Shown here in pieces: positions 19,095 to 27,519 of a stretch of DNA of 41,088 bases. The DNA comes from Candidatus Tayloriibacteriota bacterium (GTDB lineage: Bacteria > Patescibacteriota > Minisyncoccia > Phycocordibacterales > PALSA-1337): the NCBI GenBank assembly GCA_028286665.1, contig JAQBRD010000010.1:1-41088 (forward strand), written 5' to 3'. Position numbers and translations under genes: made by a program. Each line of letters starts with the position of its first letter. The stretch's first letter is position 1. The notes under the pieces are model-generated. The model was not told the origin of the DNA. It ran no database searches and saw only the letters and a list, made by a program, of their open reading frames with translations.

Positions 19095-19766
19095 ATGACA
19101 ATCCTCATAATCGAAGACGAAGCGAAACTTGTGGACATCTTGAAAAAAGCCCTCAAAGGCGAAAACTATGCAACGGATGCGGCGCTCGATGGGGAAGAGG
19201 GCCTTCAGAAAGCCCTGAAGAATAACTACGGCCTCATCATCCTCGACATCATGCTTCCGAAGCGAGACGGCCTTTCTGTCGCAAAGGAATTGCGAGCCCG
19301 CAATATCCATACGCCGATTCTCATGCTCACCGCTCGCGGCACAATGGAAGACAAGGTCGCCGGACTCGACATCGGCGCAGATGATTATCTCATCAAGCCG
19401 TTCGGCATCGACGAGCTCTTCGCCCGCGTCCGCGCCATCCTCCGACGCCGCAAGACCACTGATTCCGATATCTGGAAAGTCGCGGATCTCATCCTCGACA
19501 AGAAGAAGCACGAGGTTACCAGAGCGGGGAAGGTCATAGCGCTCACGCCGAAGGAATACCGGCTTCTCGATACGATGGTCACGCACCGAGACCAGGCGAT
19601 GAGCCGACGCCAGCTCATTGAGAATGCATGGGGGCCGGATTTCGTCGAAGCGAACAATGAGCTCAACGTGCACATCCGCTATCTCCGCCGAAAGATCGAC
19701 AGCGAAGGCCTCAAGCCGCTCATTCACACTGTTCGGGGAGTTGGCTATATCGTCAAAGAGGCTTAA
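19095..19766 (+). CDS. OmpR/PhoB-family response regulator (receiver + winged helix)
   Basis: MTILIIEDEAKLVDIL...LIILDIMLPKRDG...LTARG...GADDYLIKPFGIDELFARVRA...LTPKEYRLL...VHIRYLRRKID...TVRGVGYIV. Confidence 0.95.
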   Translation: MTILIIEDEAKLVDILKKALKGENYATDAALDGEEGLQKALKNNYGLIILDIMLPKRDGLSVAKELRARNIHTPILMLTARGTMEDKVAGLDIGADDYLIKPFGIDELFARVRAILRRRKTTDSDIWKVADLILDKKKHEVTRAGKVIALTPKEYRLLDTMVTHRDQAMSRRQLIENAWGPDFVEANNELNVHIRYLRRKIDSEGLKPLIHTVRGVGYIVKEA

Positions 19767-19797
19767 GTTTTCTCTATTTGTGTTGTGTGGTTATGTA

Positions 19798-19944
19798 TAT
19801 TAAGTACATATTAAGCTTATTAACAATTTATCAACAGCTTATCAAGAGTTATATCAACATTTATTCTTTACATTAATATTTTATTAAATTACTATATCAA
19901 CATCAGATTGAAATTTGATAGAAGAAATTAATAAAACTTTTAAT
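19798..19944. repeat. About 11-bp phased array of TAT(T/C)AA(C/G/A) heptamers
   Basis: Starts at 19798, 19809, 19818, 19829, 19840, 19852, 19882 and 19895, plus degenerate copies at 19862, 19871, 19906, 19926 and 19938. Confidence 0.7.
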
Positions 19945-19955
19945 TAAAAAAATAT

Positions 19956-20204
19956 ATGTTAAGAAAATTAAATGCGATCGTGAAGACAGCAGCAGCGAAT
20001 CAGATGAAGCGGGCATCAGCAGCGAAGAAGAGCCTCAAGAAGATAACCATGTGCAAGAAGTGCCACACATTCTTCTACAGGAACTCGTGGAGATTCGAAA
20101 GCCCAAGCTACCTCAATGATGTCATCGACGATGAGATCCCGGTACGATTCACCCAGTGCCTCGCGTGCATGGAACAGGACATGGCGCTCGCCAACAGCTA
20201 CTAG
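19956..20204 (+). CDS. Small zinc-ribbon protein (82 aa)
   Basis: Two CxxC pairs (CKKCHTFFYRNSW...TQCLACMEQD) with a basic N-terminus. Confidence 0.75.
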   Translation: MLRKLNAIVKTAAANQMKRASAAKKSLKKITMCKKCHTFFYRNSWRFESPSYLNDVIDDEIPVRFTQCLACMEQDMALANSY

Positions 20205-20249
20205 ATGCTGCGGTTGAAAGAAAGGAAGACTCCGATGAGTCGAAAAAAA

Positions 20250-20284
20250 GAGGCGCTGAGCGAATCGCACAGCGCCTCTTTTTT
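20250..20284 (+). terminator. Intrinsic terminator GAGGCGCTG...CAGCGCCTC-TTTTTT
   Basis: 9-bp perfect stem plus poly-T. Confidence 0.88.
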
Positions 20285-20389
20285 ATTTGATATGTTCATG
20301 CGGGATTCGGAACCGGGTAGGGATTCGGCAGCCATGATCAGCATTTGGATTTCCTTTGCCAATGGCCTTTTGCCTTGAAGTGGGGAAGT

Positions 20390-20412
20390 GTAGCGTATAG
20401 AAAATACGCTAC
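20390..20412. other. Perfect hairpin GTAGCGTAT-AGAAA-ATACGCTAC
   Basis: 9-bp stem, 5-nt loop in a non-coding spacer. Confidence 0.5.
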
Positions 20413-20456
20413 CCGCTCTTGTTTTATAGTCTTTTCCGCGGCCATAAAGTATGCTT

Positions 20457-20591
20457 TATTAACAATATATTAAAGTTATAAACAGGATATTAACAGTTTA
20501 TTCTATGTTTTAATGTTATAAGCCCTTGCAAATGTTAAGAATAAATACTATATTAAATCCATATTAAATTATATATTAACTTTACATTAGC
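20457..20591. repeat. Second phased TATTAAM heptamer array upstream of the sigma factor
   Basis: TATTAAC 20457, TATTAAA 20468, TATAAAC 20477, TATTAAC 20488, TATTCTA 20499, TGTTAAG 20533, TATTAAA 20551, TATTAAA 20562, TATTAAC 20574. Confidence 0.7.
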
Positions 20592-20592
20592 C

Positions 20593-21171
20593 ATGACTCG
20601 AAACCAAATCATCGAAAACCAGAATATGCTGGCGGTCGCGCACCAGGAATATGGACGAGGTCTCAGCAACTATTCGTATTTCAAGGTCTACAACCACGCT
20701 CTCGCGGAGGATCTTGTTCAGGACACTTTCCTCAAGACGTGGAACTATCTCATGAAGGGAGGGAAGATCGATGCGATGAAATCATTCCTCTATCATGTGC
20801 TCAACTGCCTCATCATCGACGAATATCGGCGGCGACGCGTTTCATCTCTCGACGACTTGCTCGAAAAGGGATACGAGCCGAGCTGCGATTGCGACGATCT
20901 CGAGCATAACACTGACGTTCTTGATGGAAAGGCGATCGCAGGCATGATCGACCTGCTCCCGAAGAAGTACAGCGAAGTCCTCAAGATGCGGTACGTGAAG
21001 GATCTCTCGATCGCCGAGATCGCCAAGGCGACCAAGCAGTCGAAGAACACCATCGCCGTGCAGATCCATCGAGGCCTCATGAAGCTGAAGGAACTCGTTG
21101 ATACTGACAAGACGGACATGCATAATCGGGCGTACAAGACGGATTCGTCGGAGATAGAAGCGGCTTATTAA
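20593..21171 (+). CDS. ECF-like sigma-70 family sigma factor
   Basis: Region 2 (AEDLVQDTFLKTWNYL...FLYHVLNCLIIDEYRRRR) and region 4 (LPKKYSEVLKMRYVKDLSIAEIAKATKQSKNTIAVQIHRGLMKLKEL). Confidence 0.92.
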   Translation: MTRNQIIENQNMLAVAHQEYGRGLSNYSYFKVYNHALAEDLVQDTFLKTWNYLMKGGKIDAMKSFLYHVLNCLIIDEYRRRRVSSLDDLLEKGYEPSCDCDDLEHNTDVLDGKAIAGMIDLLPKKYSEVLKMRYVKDLSIAEIAKATKQSKNTIAVQIHRGLMKLKELVDTDKTDMHNRAYKTDSSEIEAAY

Positions 21172-21199
21172 TTCGCATATACAAAATAAATACACATCT

Positions 21200-22342
21200 A
21201 TGAATAACAACAGCAAGAATCTCGTCATCAGCTTCCTCGTCCTGATAGTGCTCGTGGTCGCGGGATTCGCCATCTATGGCTGGAAGAAATCCGCTTCAGA
21301 TCAGGCTGCCCTGAATAATGCGCAGCCGCAGAATTCGACGACGACTGTGACTATTGCCCCTGGAACTGCGGCTCCTCAGCAGAACTCCCCGGCAGTTTCG
21401 ACTCCGAAGGCTGATGCTCCGATAGTTCGCACGAGCACGACCGTATCGACTTCGAACTCGACTGCCATGGTGAACGGGACAGTCAATCCGAACGGCGCAG
21501 CGACATCGTATTGGTATGAATATGGAGAGACGACAGCTCTCGGAACGCGTACGAGCGTCCAAGCCATGGGTTCAGGCTTCACCGCGATCACTGCTCCGGG
21601 ATATATCACCGGCCTTCGCGCAAATACGTCGTATTACTTCCGCCTGAGCGCAAGCAATCGATTCTCGACGGTGAATGGCGCTACGAACGTTTTCAAGACG
21701 AACAGCAATCCGGCACCGCAGGGGACGATTCCGAGCACGCGGACGAATGAGGTTTCCAATATTACGCGAGCATCTGCCGATCTTCATGGCCAGGTGAATC
21801 CTAATAATTCTGACACGAGCTATTGGTTCGAATACGGAGAAACGAAGGACCTCGGCAATGTCACGGGGATTCAGACGGTAGGCAATGGCAACGCATATGT
21901 TCCCGTCTCGGTCTCGCTTTCCGGCCTGAAGCCGCTTGCGAAATATTACTACCGCGTCAATGCGCAGAATCAATTCGGAACGGTCAATGGCGCTACTCTG
22001 AACTTCACGACTGCAGGTCCCCAGCCGCTCGTAGCTCCGACAGTCCATACGGATGATGCGACCTCGGTCGGCACATCTACTGCAGTGCTCAATGGCCATA
22101 TAACCCCGAATAGCGGCGAGACTAAATATTGGTTCCAGTACAGCAAGGATCGGTCGATGAGCACGGTCATCGGAACGATCTCGCCTTCTGCGACTATCGC
22201 AGCCAATGCTTCGAGCACAGCGCTCTCGACAAGCATCGGAGATCTTCAGGATAATACGAAATATTATTTTCGCATCGTCGGACAGAATGCGTATGGAACC
22301 GTCGAAGGAGATACCGTATCATTTGTGACAAAACCGCAGTAA
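21200..22342 (+). CDS. Membrane-anchored protein with three Fn3-like repeats
   Basis: N-terminal TM, T/S/P-rich linker, three modules with W(Y/F)xY and YYFR(L/V/I)xxxNxFGTVNGA-type motifs. Confidence 0.85.
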   Translation: MNNNSKNLVISFLVLIVLVVAGFAIYGWKKSASDQAALNNAQPQNSTTTVTIAPGTAAPQQNSPAVSTPKADAPIVRTSTTVSTSNSTAMVNGTVNPNGAATSYWYEYGETTALGTRTSVQAMGSGFTAITAPGYITGLRANTSYYFRLSASNRFSTVNGATNVFKTNSNPAPQGTIPSTRTNEVSNITRASADLHGQVNPNNSDTSYWFEYGETKDLGNVTGIQTVGNGNAYVPVSVSLSGLKPLAKYYYRVNAQNQFGTVNGATLNFTTAGPQPLVAPTVHTDDATSVGTSTAVLNGHITPNSGETKYWFQYSKDRSMSTVIGTISPSATIAANASSTALSTSIGDLQDNTKYYFRIVGQNAYGTVEGDTVSFVTKPQ

Positions 22343-22360
22343 GCCAATACGAAAGAGCAC

Positions 22361-22400
22361 AGCATCAAAATCGCCGCGCATATGCGGCGATTTTGATGCT
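22361..22400. terminator. 17-bp perfect hairpin AGCATCAAAATCGCCGC-GCATAT-GCGGCGATTTTGATGCT
   Basis: Perfect inverted repeat just after the 22342 stop. Confidence 0.75.
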
Positions 22401-22465
22401 CCAGCAGGTGCTCATTGCTTTATGTCTGTATCTATTGCATAATGAAAATTCATCCACAAACATAT

Positions 22466-22843
22466 ATGAATACATTTTCGATTTTTCCGCCGCTGCTCGC
22501 ATACGCATCCGTTGCGCCGCTCATCATCCGGGTCGTTCTCGGCCTTACGCTCATTCATTTCGGATATCGCAAGACGCAGGGAAAAGGCCAGAGCTCGGGC
22601 AGCAATAGCTCGACATACGGCATCCTCGAAATCATGATCGGAATCTTCCTCGTCGTCGGCATCTTCACGCAGCTCGCCGCGATGCTCAATGTCGTCATTC
22701 TTGTCATCAAGCTCAGCTTGAAAGTGCGCGAAGGAAAATTCCTCAATGACGGAGTCAATTATTACGTCCTTCTCCTCGCAATGGCCCTTTCGCTCTTGTT
22801 CAGCGCGCCAGGAGCCTTTGCTGTCGACATGCTCATCCGGTAA
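22466..22843 (+). CDS. DoxX family membrane protein
   Basis: APLIIRVVLGLTLIHFGYRKTQG...ILEIMIGIFLVVGIFTQLAAMLNVV...NYYVLLLAMALSLLFSAPGAFAVD. Confidence 0.75.
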   Translation: MNTFSIFPPLLAYASVAPLIIRVVLGLTLIHFGYRKTQGKGQSSGSNSSTYGILEIMIGIFLVVGIFTQLAAMLNVVILVIKLSLKVREGKFLNDGVNYYVLLLAMALSLLFSAPGAFAVDMLIR

Positions 22844-22924
22844 GAAACCTCGAAATGATTCGCCAGCTGCTACGGCTCATATAAGGTAGCAATAAACATA
22901 TTATTCATTAAATAAAACACTTAT

Positions 22925-23176
22925 ATGGGAATTATTCTCTGGATCGTTTTCGGGGCATTGGTAGGCTGGATCGCTTCGATGATCATGAAGACAAATAGCC
23001 AGCAGGGACCGCTCATCGATATCGTCGTCGGCATCGTCGGCGCAGTCCTCGGCGGCTGGATCATGAGCTTCATCGGCAAGACCGGCGTGAGCGGCTTCAA
23101 CCTGTATAGCTTCATCGTCGCGCTCATCGGCGCATGCATTCTCATCGCCATCGTGAAGGCCGTGCGACGGACATAG
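22925..23176 (+). CDS. GlsB/YeaQ/YmgE family membrane protein
   Basis: MGIILWIVFGALVGWIASMIM...GPLIDIVVGIVGAVLGGWIMSFIG... Confidence 0.88.
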   Translation: MGIILWIVFGALVGWIASMIMKTNSQQGPLIDIVVGIVGAVLGGWIMSFIGKTGVSGFNLYSFIVALIGACILIAIVKAVRRT

Positions 23177-23199
23177 CACTCCTGGAGGATGGGGCAGAA

Positions 23200-23235
23200 G
23201 AAAGCGGCCGGACATGAATATGTCCGGCCGCTTTC
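23200..23235. terminator. 16-bp hairpin between convergent genes GAAAGCGGCCGGACAT-GAAT-ATGTCCGGCCGCTTTC
   Basis: Perfect inverted repeat between convergent ORFs. Confidence 0.8.
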
Positions 23236-23252
23236 CTGATGAACCGATCCTC

Positions 23253-24266
23253 CTATTTTTTCATGCTACCCCTGAAATCGTAGACTGACTTCGAAACAGA
23301 GGCTATGGCGGATTCGAGCTTTGCAAAATCCGTTCCTCTCGTCATGACGCAGATGAAGTAGGGAGCTTCCGGGTAATAGACGATTCCGCAATCGTGCAGC
23401 TCTCTCTGCTCGCTCTGTCCGTCCGGGAAGATCGTCGTATTCTCTCCGAACTTGTGCGAAATCCGAGTATCTTTCGGCAGCCCTGCGACAAGGCCTTTCT
23501 TGAAATTGGTCAGGCTCAATAAGTCGAGAGCTTTTTCAGAGACAGGCCATGAGAGATAGCTCGAATTGTAGAGCGTCCTGAAGAGGACCGAGTATGATCT
23601 TGCCGACATGAAATCCGACATATCCTGGGGAGGATTCGGCAGATGCAGATCCCGATATAATTCATCGAATCCGTTCGGATTGTCTTTGAAGAGGGCGTTC
23701 GCAGCGTCATTGTCAGAATCGATGATCATCGATTCGAGCAATTGATGGATGGCATAGCTGCCTTCCGGAAGCTTCTTCGCCGGCTGATAATATTGGACGC
23801 TATCCTGTCCATGCGTATAAGGCACTTCCTTCAAAAGGAAATCGGTGTTTCCTTCAGCGATCTTCAGATCGGCGATCAGCAGCGCGACCTTGAGCATGCT
23901 CGACGGCTCGTATTTGGCATCTTCATTGACGCCTGTCCACCGGCCGCTATTCAGGTCCTTGAAATATACTGATATCGAATCTGCCGCATGGCTCGAAGCG
24001 ATCGCTGCTACGGATGATCCGATTGCCTTCCGGAGGTTCTCGTATTCGGGAGAAGAGTCTTTCGGATTTTCGATGAAGAGAAGCGGATTGATGAATTTAT
24101 ATGCAGGGGAATTCTTGCGCACCCGAGTGATTTGCTGGTCGGATGCGATCTGCCGCTGACCAGCGGTGCCTTTCAGCAGCCATCCTGCGGTGATTCCGCA
24201 TATGAGGATGGCGATGCCGAACGCGATTCGAGATCGTTTGCTGCTTGAATTATGAGCATGAGCCAT
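23253..24266 (-). CDS. Serine hydrolase, class A beta-lactamase-like, membrane anchored
   Basis: PSSMLKVALLIADL (SxxK), DSDNDAANAL (SDN), KFGE; N-terminal TM. Start at 24266 supported by TATAAT 6 nt upstream. Confidence 0.82.
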   Translation of the reverse strand: MAHAHNSSSKRSRIAFGIAILICGITAGWLLKGTAGQRQIASDQQITRVRKNSPAYKFINPLLFIENPKDSSPEYENLRKAIGSSVAAIASSHAADSISVYFKDLNSGRWTGVNEDAKYEPSSMLKVALLIADLKIAEGNTDFLLKEVPYTHGQDSVQYYQPAKKLPEGSYAIHQLLESMIIDSDNDAANALFKDNPNGFDELYRDLHLPNPPQDMSDFMSARSYSVLFRTLYNSSYLSWPVSEKALDLLSLTNFKKGLVAGLPKDTRISHKFGENTTIFPDGQSEQRELHDCGIVYYPEAPYFICVMTRGTDFAKLESAIASVSKSVYDFRGSMKK

Positions 24267-24304
24267 CAGGACATTATAGCAGGAAAAAATGCTCCCACGA
24301 AAAA

Positions 24305-24335
24305 GCCCGCCGATCGAGCTTCTCGTTCGGCGGGC
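24305..24335 (-). terminator. Hairpin GCCCGCCGA...TCGGCGGGC-TTTTTC
   Basis: 9-bp inverted repeat with a T tract in - direction. Confidence 0.8.
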
Positions 24336-24349
24336 GGGGGAATGCGCCG

Positions 24350-25015
24350 CTATTTCTTCGGCGCGACTGCCGTTTCTGTCACTTCGAGGATCTTCGTGAT
24401 CCTTACTTCGTACTTTTTCCGGCATTCATCGTGATGATCTTTGCGCCAGCGCTTGACGTCGATCTTCAGCCAGTCCTCCGGGATATGCTTGATATACCAG
24501 AGTCCTCCGCACGGGTCATCGATCTCTTTGATGACGATGAAGATGAGGCTCAGCAGATATGCCGTGCTCGTGATGACGATCATTCCGCTTCTGCAGTCAG
24601 CGTATTTCAGGCTCATGAATGAAACGAGTATCGCAGCCGAGAACACGAGCATCATGGTGTGCACGAGGGGAGACATCTCCTCGTCCCTCAGAGTGAGGAA
24701 CGTGTCGATGTTGTATTCCTTGACCGACGTGCGCATGGCTTTGTATTCGTTCCACACGGTGCCGAATATGACTGCTGCGAGGAGTCCGTACAATATGCCG
24801 AATATCGGAATCCATGCTGCGGTCAGGATGACCTCCATCCGCTCGTTGAAGCAGATGCCGCGCTTGAACATGGCATAGTACCAGAATATGCCGGCAGCGG
24901 CCGATACGGGCAAGGGAAACGACAGGAACAGCAAGCATTTTCCGAAGGTCTTCAGGCTCTGCTGCACGCGCTCCTTGAGCGTCTTCTGATGGAATTTCTT
25001 TCTGAATAGCTGCAT
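24350..25015 (-). CDS. Hypothetical multi-TM protein
   Basis: Several hydrophobic segments; start MQLFRKKF at 25015 preceded by AACGAAAGG. Confidence 0.7.
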   Translation of the reverse strand: MQLFRKKFHQKTLKERVQQSLKTFGKCLLFLSFPLPVSAAAGIFWYYAMFKRGICFNERMEVILTAAWIPIFGILYGLLAAVIFGTVWNEYKAMRTSVKEYNIDTFLTLRDEEMSPLVHTMMLVFSAAILVSFMSLKYADCRSGMIVITSTAYLLSLIFIVIKEIDDPCGGLWYIKHIPEDWLKIDVKRWRKDHHDECRKKYEVRITKILEVTETAVAPKK

Positions 25016-25113
25016 GACATGGCCTTTCGTTGGGTTGTTGAAGGAACTTTTCGATTCCTCTGTTTGAGAACATATAACCATATAATTCAATAAATATCAA
25101 TACTATGCAAAAG

Positions 25114-25145
25114 AAAAAGCCCGCCATGCGAACAGCGGGCTTTTT
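25114..25145 (-). terminator. Hairpin AAAAAGCCCGC...GCGGGCTTTTT
   Basis: 11-bp inverted repeat with a T tract on either strand. Confidence 0.85.
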
Positions 25146-25169
25146 CGCGTTCGGGGCGGACTTTGTTTA

Positions 25170-25556
25170 TCATGCGCGCAGCCACTTTCGCCACCAGCTC
25201 TTTTTCGCGGGCTGCGGAAGAGGAGGAGCCGGCATCGCATGTCGGGGCAGCGGAATCGATGCAGGTTTCGACTGATTGCTCATGATGAGCTCAACGAATC
25301 GCCCGATCGCTATGTCGACGGTGTCGGTCGGGAATTCGACTGCGCAGAAATCGTCATACTTTTCGCACCAGATCGGATAAGATCCGCGGTGAATCGTTGC
25401 GAATATGCGGCGGATCGCATCCCGCGTATCCCGATCGGGGTGTTCTGTCTTGAGGTTTTCAATAAGCTGATTCGGAATATACAACAGCCATCGTACTCGG
25501 CTGCTGCTTCCTCCGTTGTATAGGATGCAGGATCCGAAGCTCTGTCCGTCTCTCAT
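25170..25556 (-). CDS. Hypothetical protein (128 aa)
   Basis: ORF with an AAGGAGTG SD before ATG; terminator after the stop. Confidence 0.65.
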   Translation of the reverse strand: MRDGQSFGSCILYNGGSSSRVRWLLYIPNQLIENLKTEHPDRDTRDAIRRIFATIHRGSYPIWCEKYDDFCAVEFPTDTVDIAIGRFVELIMSNQSKPASIPLPRHAMPAPPLPQPAKKSWWRKWLRA

Positions 25557-25748
25557 AATCTGTCACTCCTTCTTGTGTATTTTTTGGTTGATATTGGCGT
25601 TCGTTAATAACATACAATATATATAATAATGTGTCGAATTGATATTCGAATTGCTAAACCTCCTGAAACGGATATACTCGCTGTAGGGAAGTGGGGTCTG
25701 ATCACACGACAAAAACCTGGAATCTTTCCGGGAGAAAGACAAACACAT

Positions 25749-26039
25749 ATGAATGTTCCTCGACCGTTTATCCGTTATATAGGGGCGCTCTTCTTCGCGA
25801 TCGCCATCTCGCCTCCATTCGCGTATGTCGCATATCAATGGCTGTCCCAGTCCAATATCGGGATGCCGCCAGTTTATATCGGCTTGCTCGCGAGCATCTT
25901 CGGAGTCGATGTCTGGTGGACGACGTTCTTCATGTTCAGCAGCGTTGAGGATTGGCGATTGCGCCAATTGCTCATCGTCATCGTCAATACCGTATTCGCG
26001 ATCATAGCTGCGTCGATATTCATCGCCTTCGCGCATTAG
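25749..26039 (+). CDS. Small membrane protein, about 3 TM
   Basis: MNVPRPFIRYIGALFFAIAISPPFAYVAYQW...; hydrophobic segments; SD-like GGGAGAAAG. Confidence 0.6.
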   Translation: MNVPRPFIRYIGALFFAIAISPPFAYVAYQWLSQSNIGMPPVYIGLLASIFGVDVWWTTFFMFSSVEDWRLRQLLIVIVNTVFAIIAASIFIAFAH

Positions 26040-26124
26040 GATAGGCGAGTTACGCAATGAGCCATCCTTTTCAGGATGGCTCATGTTGCATATGGAGAAG
26101 CGGCGCTTTCGGCGTGCCTCGTGC

Positions 26125-26613
26125 TTACTTTCCGTCTGCTGCGCGGCGCATCGCTTCGATGTCGAGCTTCTTCATGCCGAGCATCGCTTTCATGGCTCGC
26201 TCGGATTTCTCCGGATCATCGTTGCCGAGAAGATCGCTCAAGCCGCTTGGGACGACTTGCCACGAGAGGCCGAATTTGTCCTTGAGCCAGCCGCACTGGC
26301 TTTCTTCGCCGCCGTCTGCGGTGAGCTTCGACCAGAAATAATCCACCTCCTGCTGATCCTTGCAGTCGATGACGAATGATGTCGCTTCGGTGAATTTGAA
26401 TATCGGTCCGCCGTTGAGCGCCGCGAATTCCTGCCCGTCGAGCTCGAAACCGACTGTCATGGCCGAACCTTCAGGCCTGCCGGATACTTCCGCGCTTGCT
26501 TTGTCATAACGGGTGACTGCGGTTATCTTGGAATTCTTGAATATCGAAACATAGAAATTCGCTGCCTCTTCAGCCTGATTGTCGAACCAGAGGAATGGGG
26601 TTATTTTTTGCAT
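26125..26613 (-). CDS. VOC/PhnB-like protein
   Basis: MQKITPFLWFDNQAEEAANFYVSIFKNSKIT...CGWLKDKFGLSWQVVPSGL... Confidence 0.9.
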   Translation of the reverse strand: MQKITPFLWFDNQAEEAANFYVSIFKNSKITAVTRYDKASAEVSGRPEGSAMTVGFELDGQEFAALNGGPIFKFTEATSFVIDCKDQQEVDYFWSKLTADGGEESQCGWLKDKFGLSWQVVPSGLSDLLGNDDPEKSERAMKAMLGMKKLDIEAMRRAADGK

Positions 26614-26645
26614 GATTCGTATGGATTAGCTAGTTAATATGACTG

Positions 26646-27083
26646 TTATTTTTGCGCCTCGACGTATTGCTTGAAACTCTCCAAGATCGCCTGCCAGCCG
26701 CCGCGCTGCATCTCGATCGAGTTGATGCTTTCGGCTTCGAATGTTTCGGTCACTTCGCAGCCTTCTTCGCCCGGCTTCGCGGGATTTTCTTTTCTGGCGA
26801 ATACGACTGAAACCTTTCTGTCGTCATCGGTCTTGTATTCGATCTTCCGATGCTTCTCGATCTCGGTATATGTGCCGGTGAAGTCGAAGCCCGCGCTGCC
26901 GTCCTTCGCAGCCATCCGCGTCATGAATCTTCCGCCGACTCTGACATCGTTGATCGCAGCGGGAGCATGCCAGTCCGGGGAAGCCTGATACCATTTCATG
27001 ATATGTTCAGGCTGAGTCCAGCATCGCCAGACTTTCTCTGTGGGCGCATTGACGAATGTCGTTACGGTGATTTGCTGTTTCAT
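26646..27083 (-). CDS. SRPBCC (AHSA1-type) domain protein
   Basis: MKQQITVTTFVNAPTEKVWRCWTQPEHIMKWYQASPDWHAP...GGWQAILESFKQYVEA. Confidence 0.9.
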   Translation of the reverse strand: MKQQITVTTFVNAPTEKVWRCWTQPEHIMKWYQASPDWHAPAAINDVRVGGRFMTRMAAKDGSAGFDFTGTYTEIEKHRKIEYKTDDDRKVSVVFARKENPAKPGEEGCEVTETFEAESINSIEMQRGGWQAILESFKQYVEAQK

Positions 27084-27114
27084 ATGAATGAATATAAATA
27101 TGCCGATGCGAAAA

Positions 27115-27498
27115 CTAGAAAACCCCGTCCTCATTCGGACAATCGGCAGGGATCGCCTGACCGCAATCCCACATCTCGACGATCTTGCCGTCCTTGAAGC
27201 GGAAGATGTGCACGACGGTCATGCCGGGATCCTTCGGATCGTCAGATCTCATGCGGAGATGCGAATGCGCGACGACGAGATCGCCTTCCGCGATGACATT
27301 CTTCACCGCGAGCCGCTTGTTCGGGAATTGCGATTCGTTCTCCTTCATCGCATCGCGAAGCTTCTCGAATCCTGCAGGGAAGTATGCATTGTGATGCTTT
27401 CCGCCCATGTCGACATGCTTCGCATATGCTTCATCGATCTTGCTCGCGATGACGAGCTCGAGGAATCGCACCGCTGCTTTTTTATTGCTTTCGATCAT
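27115..27498 (-). CDS. SnoaL/NTF2-like ester cyclase family protein
   Basis: KKAAVRFLELVIASKIDEAYAKHVD...VVAHSHLRM...VVHIFRFKDGKIVEMWD. Confidence 0.85.
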   Translation of the reverse strand: MIESNKKAAVRFLELVIASKIDEAYAKHVDMGGKHHNAYFPAGFEKLRDAMKENESQFPNKRLAVKNVIAEGDLVVAHSHLRMRSDDPKDPGMTVVHIFRFKDGKIVEMWDCGQAIPADCPNEDGVF

Positions 27499-27519
27499 TG
27501 GTTTGAAATTATCTCGCGC

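Noticed and set aside
19798-19901. AT-rich repeats considered as a CRISPR array
   Set aside because: Units are only 7 bp with 4-bp gaps; no long identical repeats, no spacers, no cas genes.
23177-23252. Strand switch at about 23.2 kb as a replication terminus
   Set aside because: Only a local change in coding strand with convergent terminator; no GC-skew calculation possible here and genes to the right are of mixed orientation.
24296-25160. GC-rich inverted repeats after genes considered as integron attC sites / gene cassettes
   Set aside because: No integrase in the window, no consistent GTTRRRY/RYYYAAC core pairs, and the hairpins have T tracts as expected for terminators.
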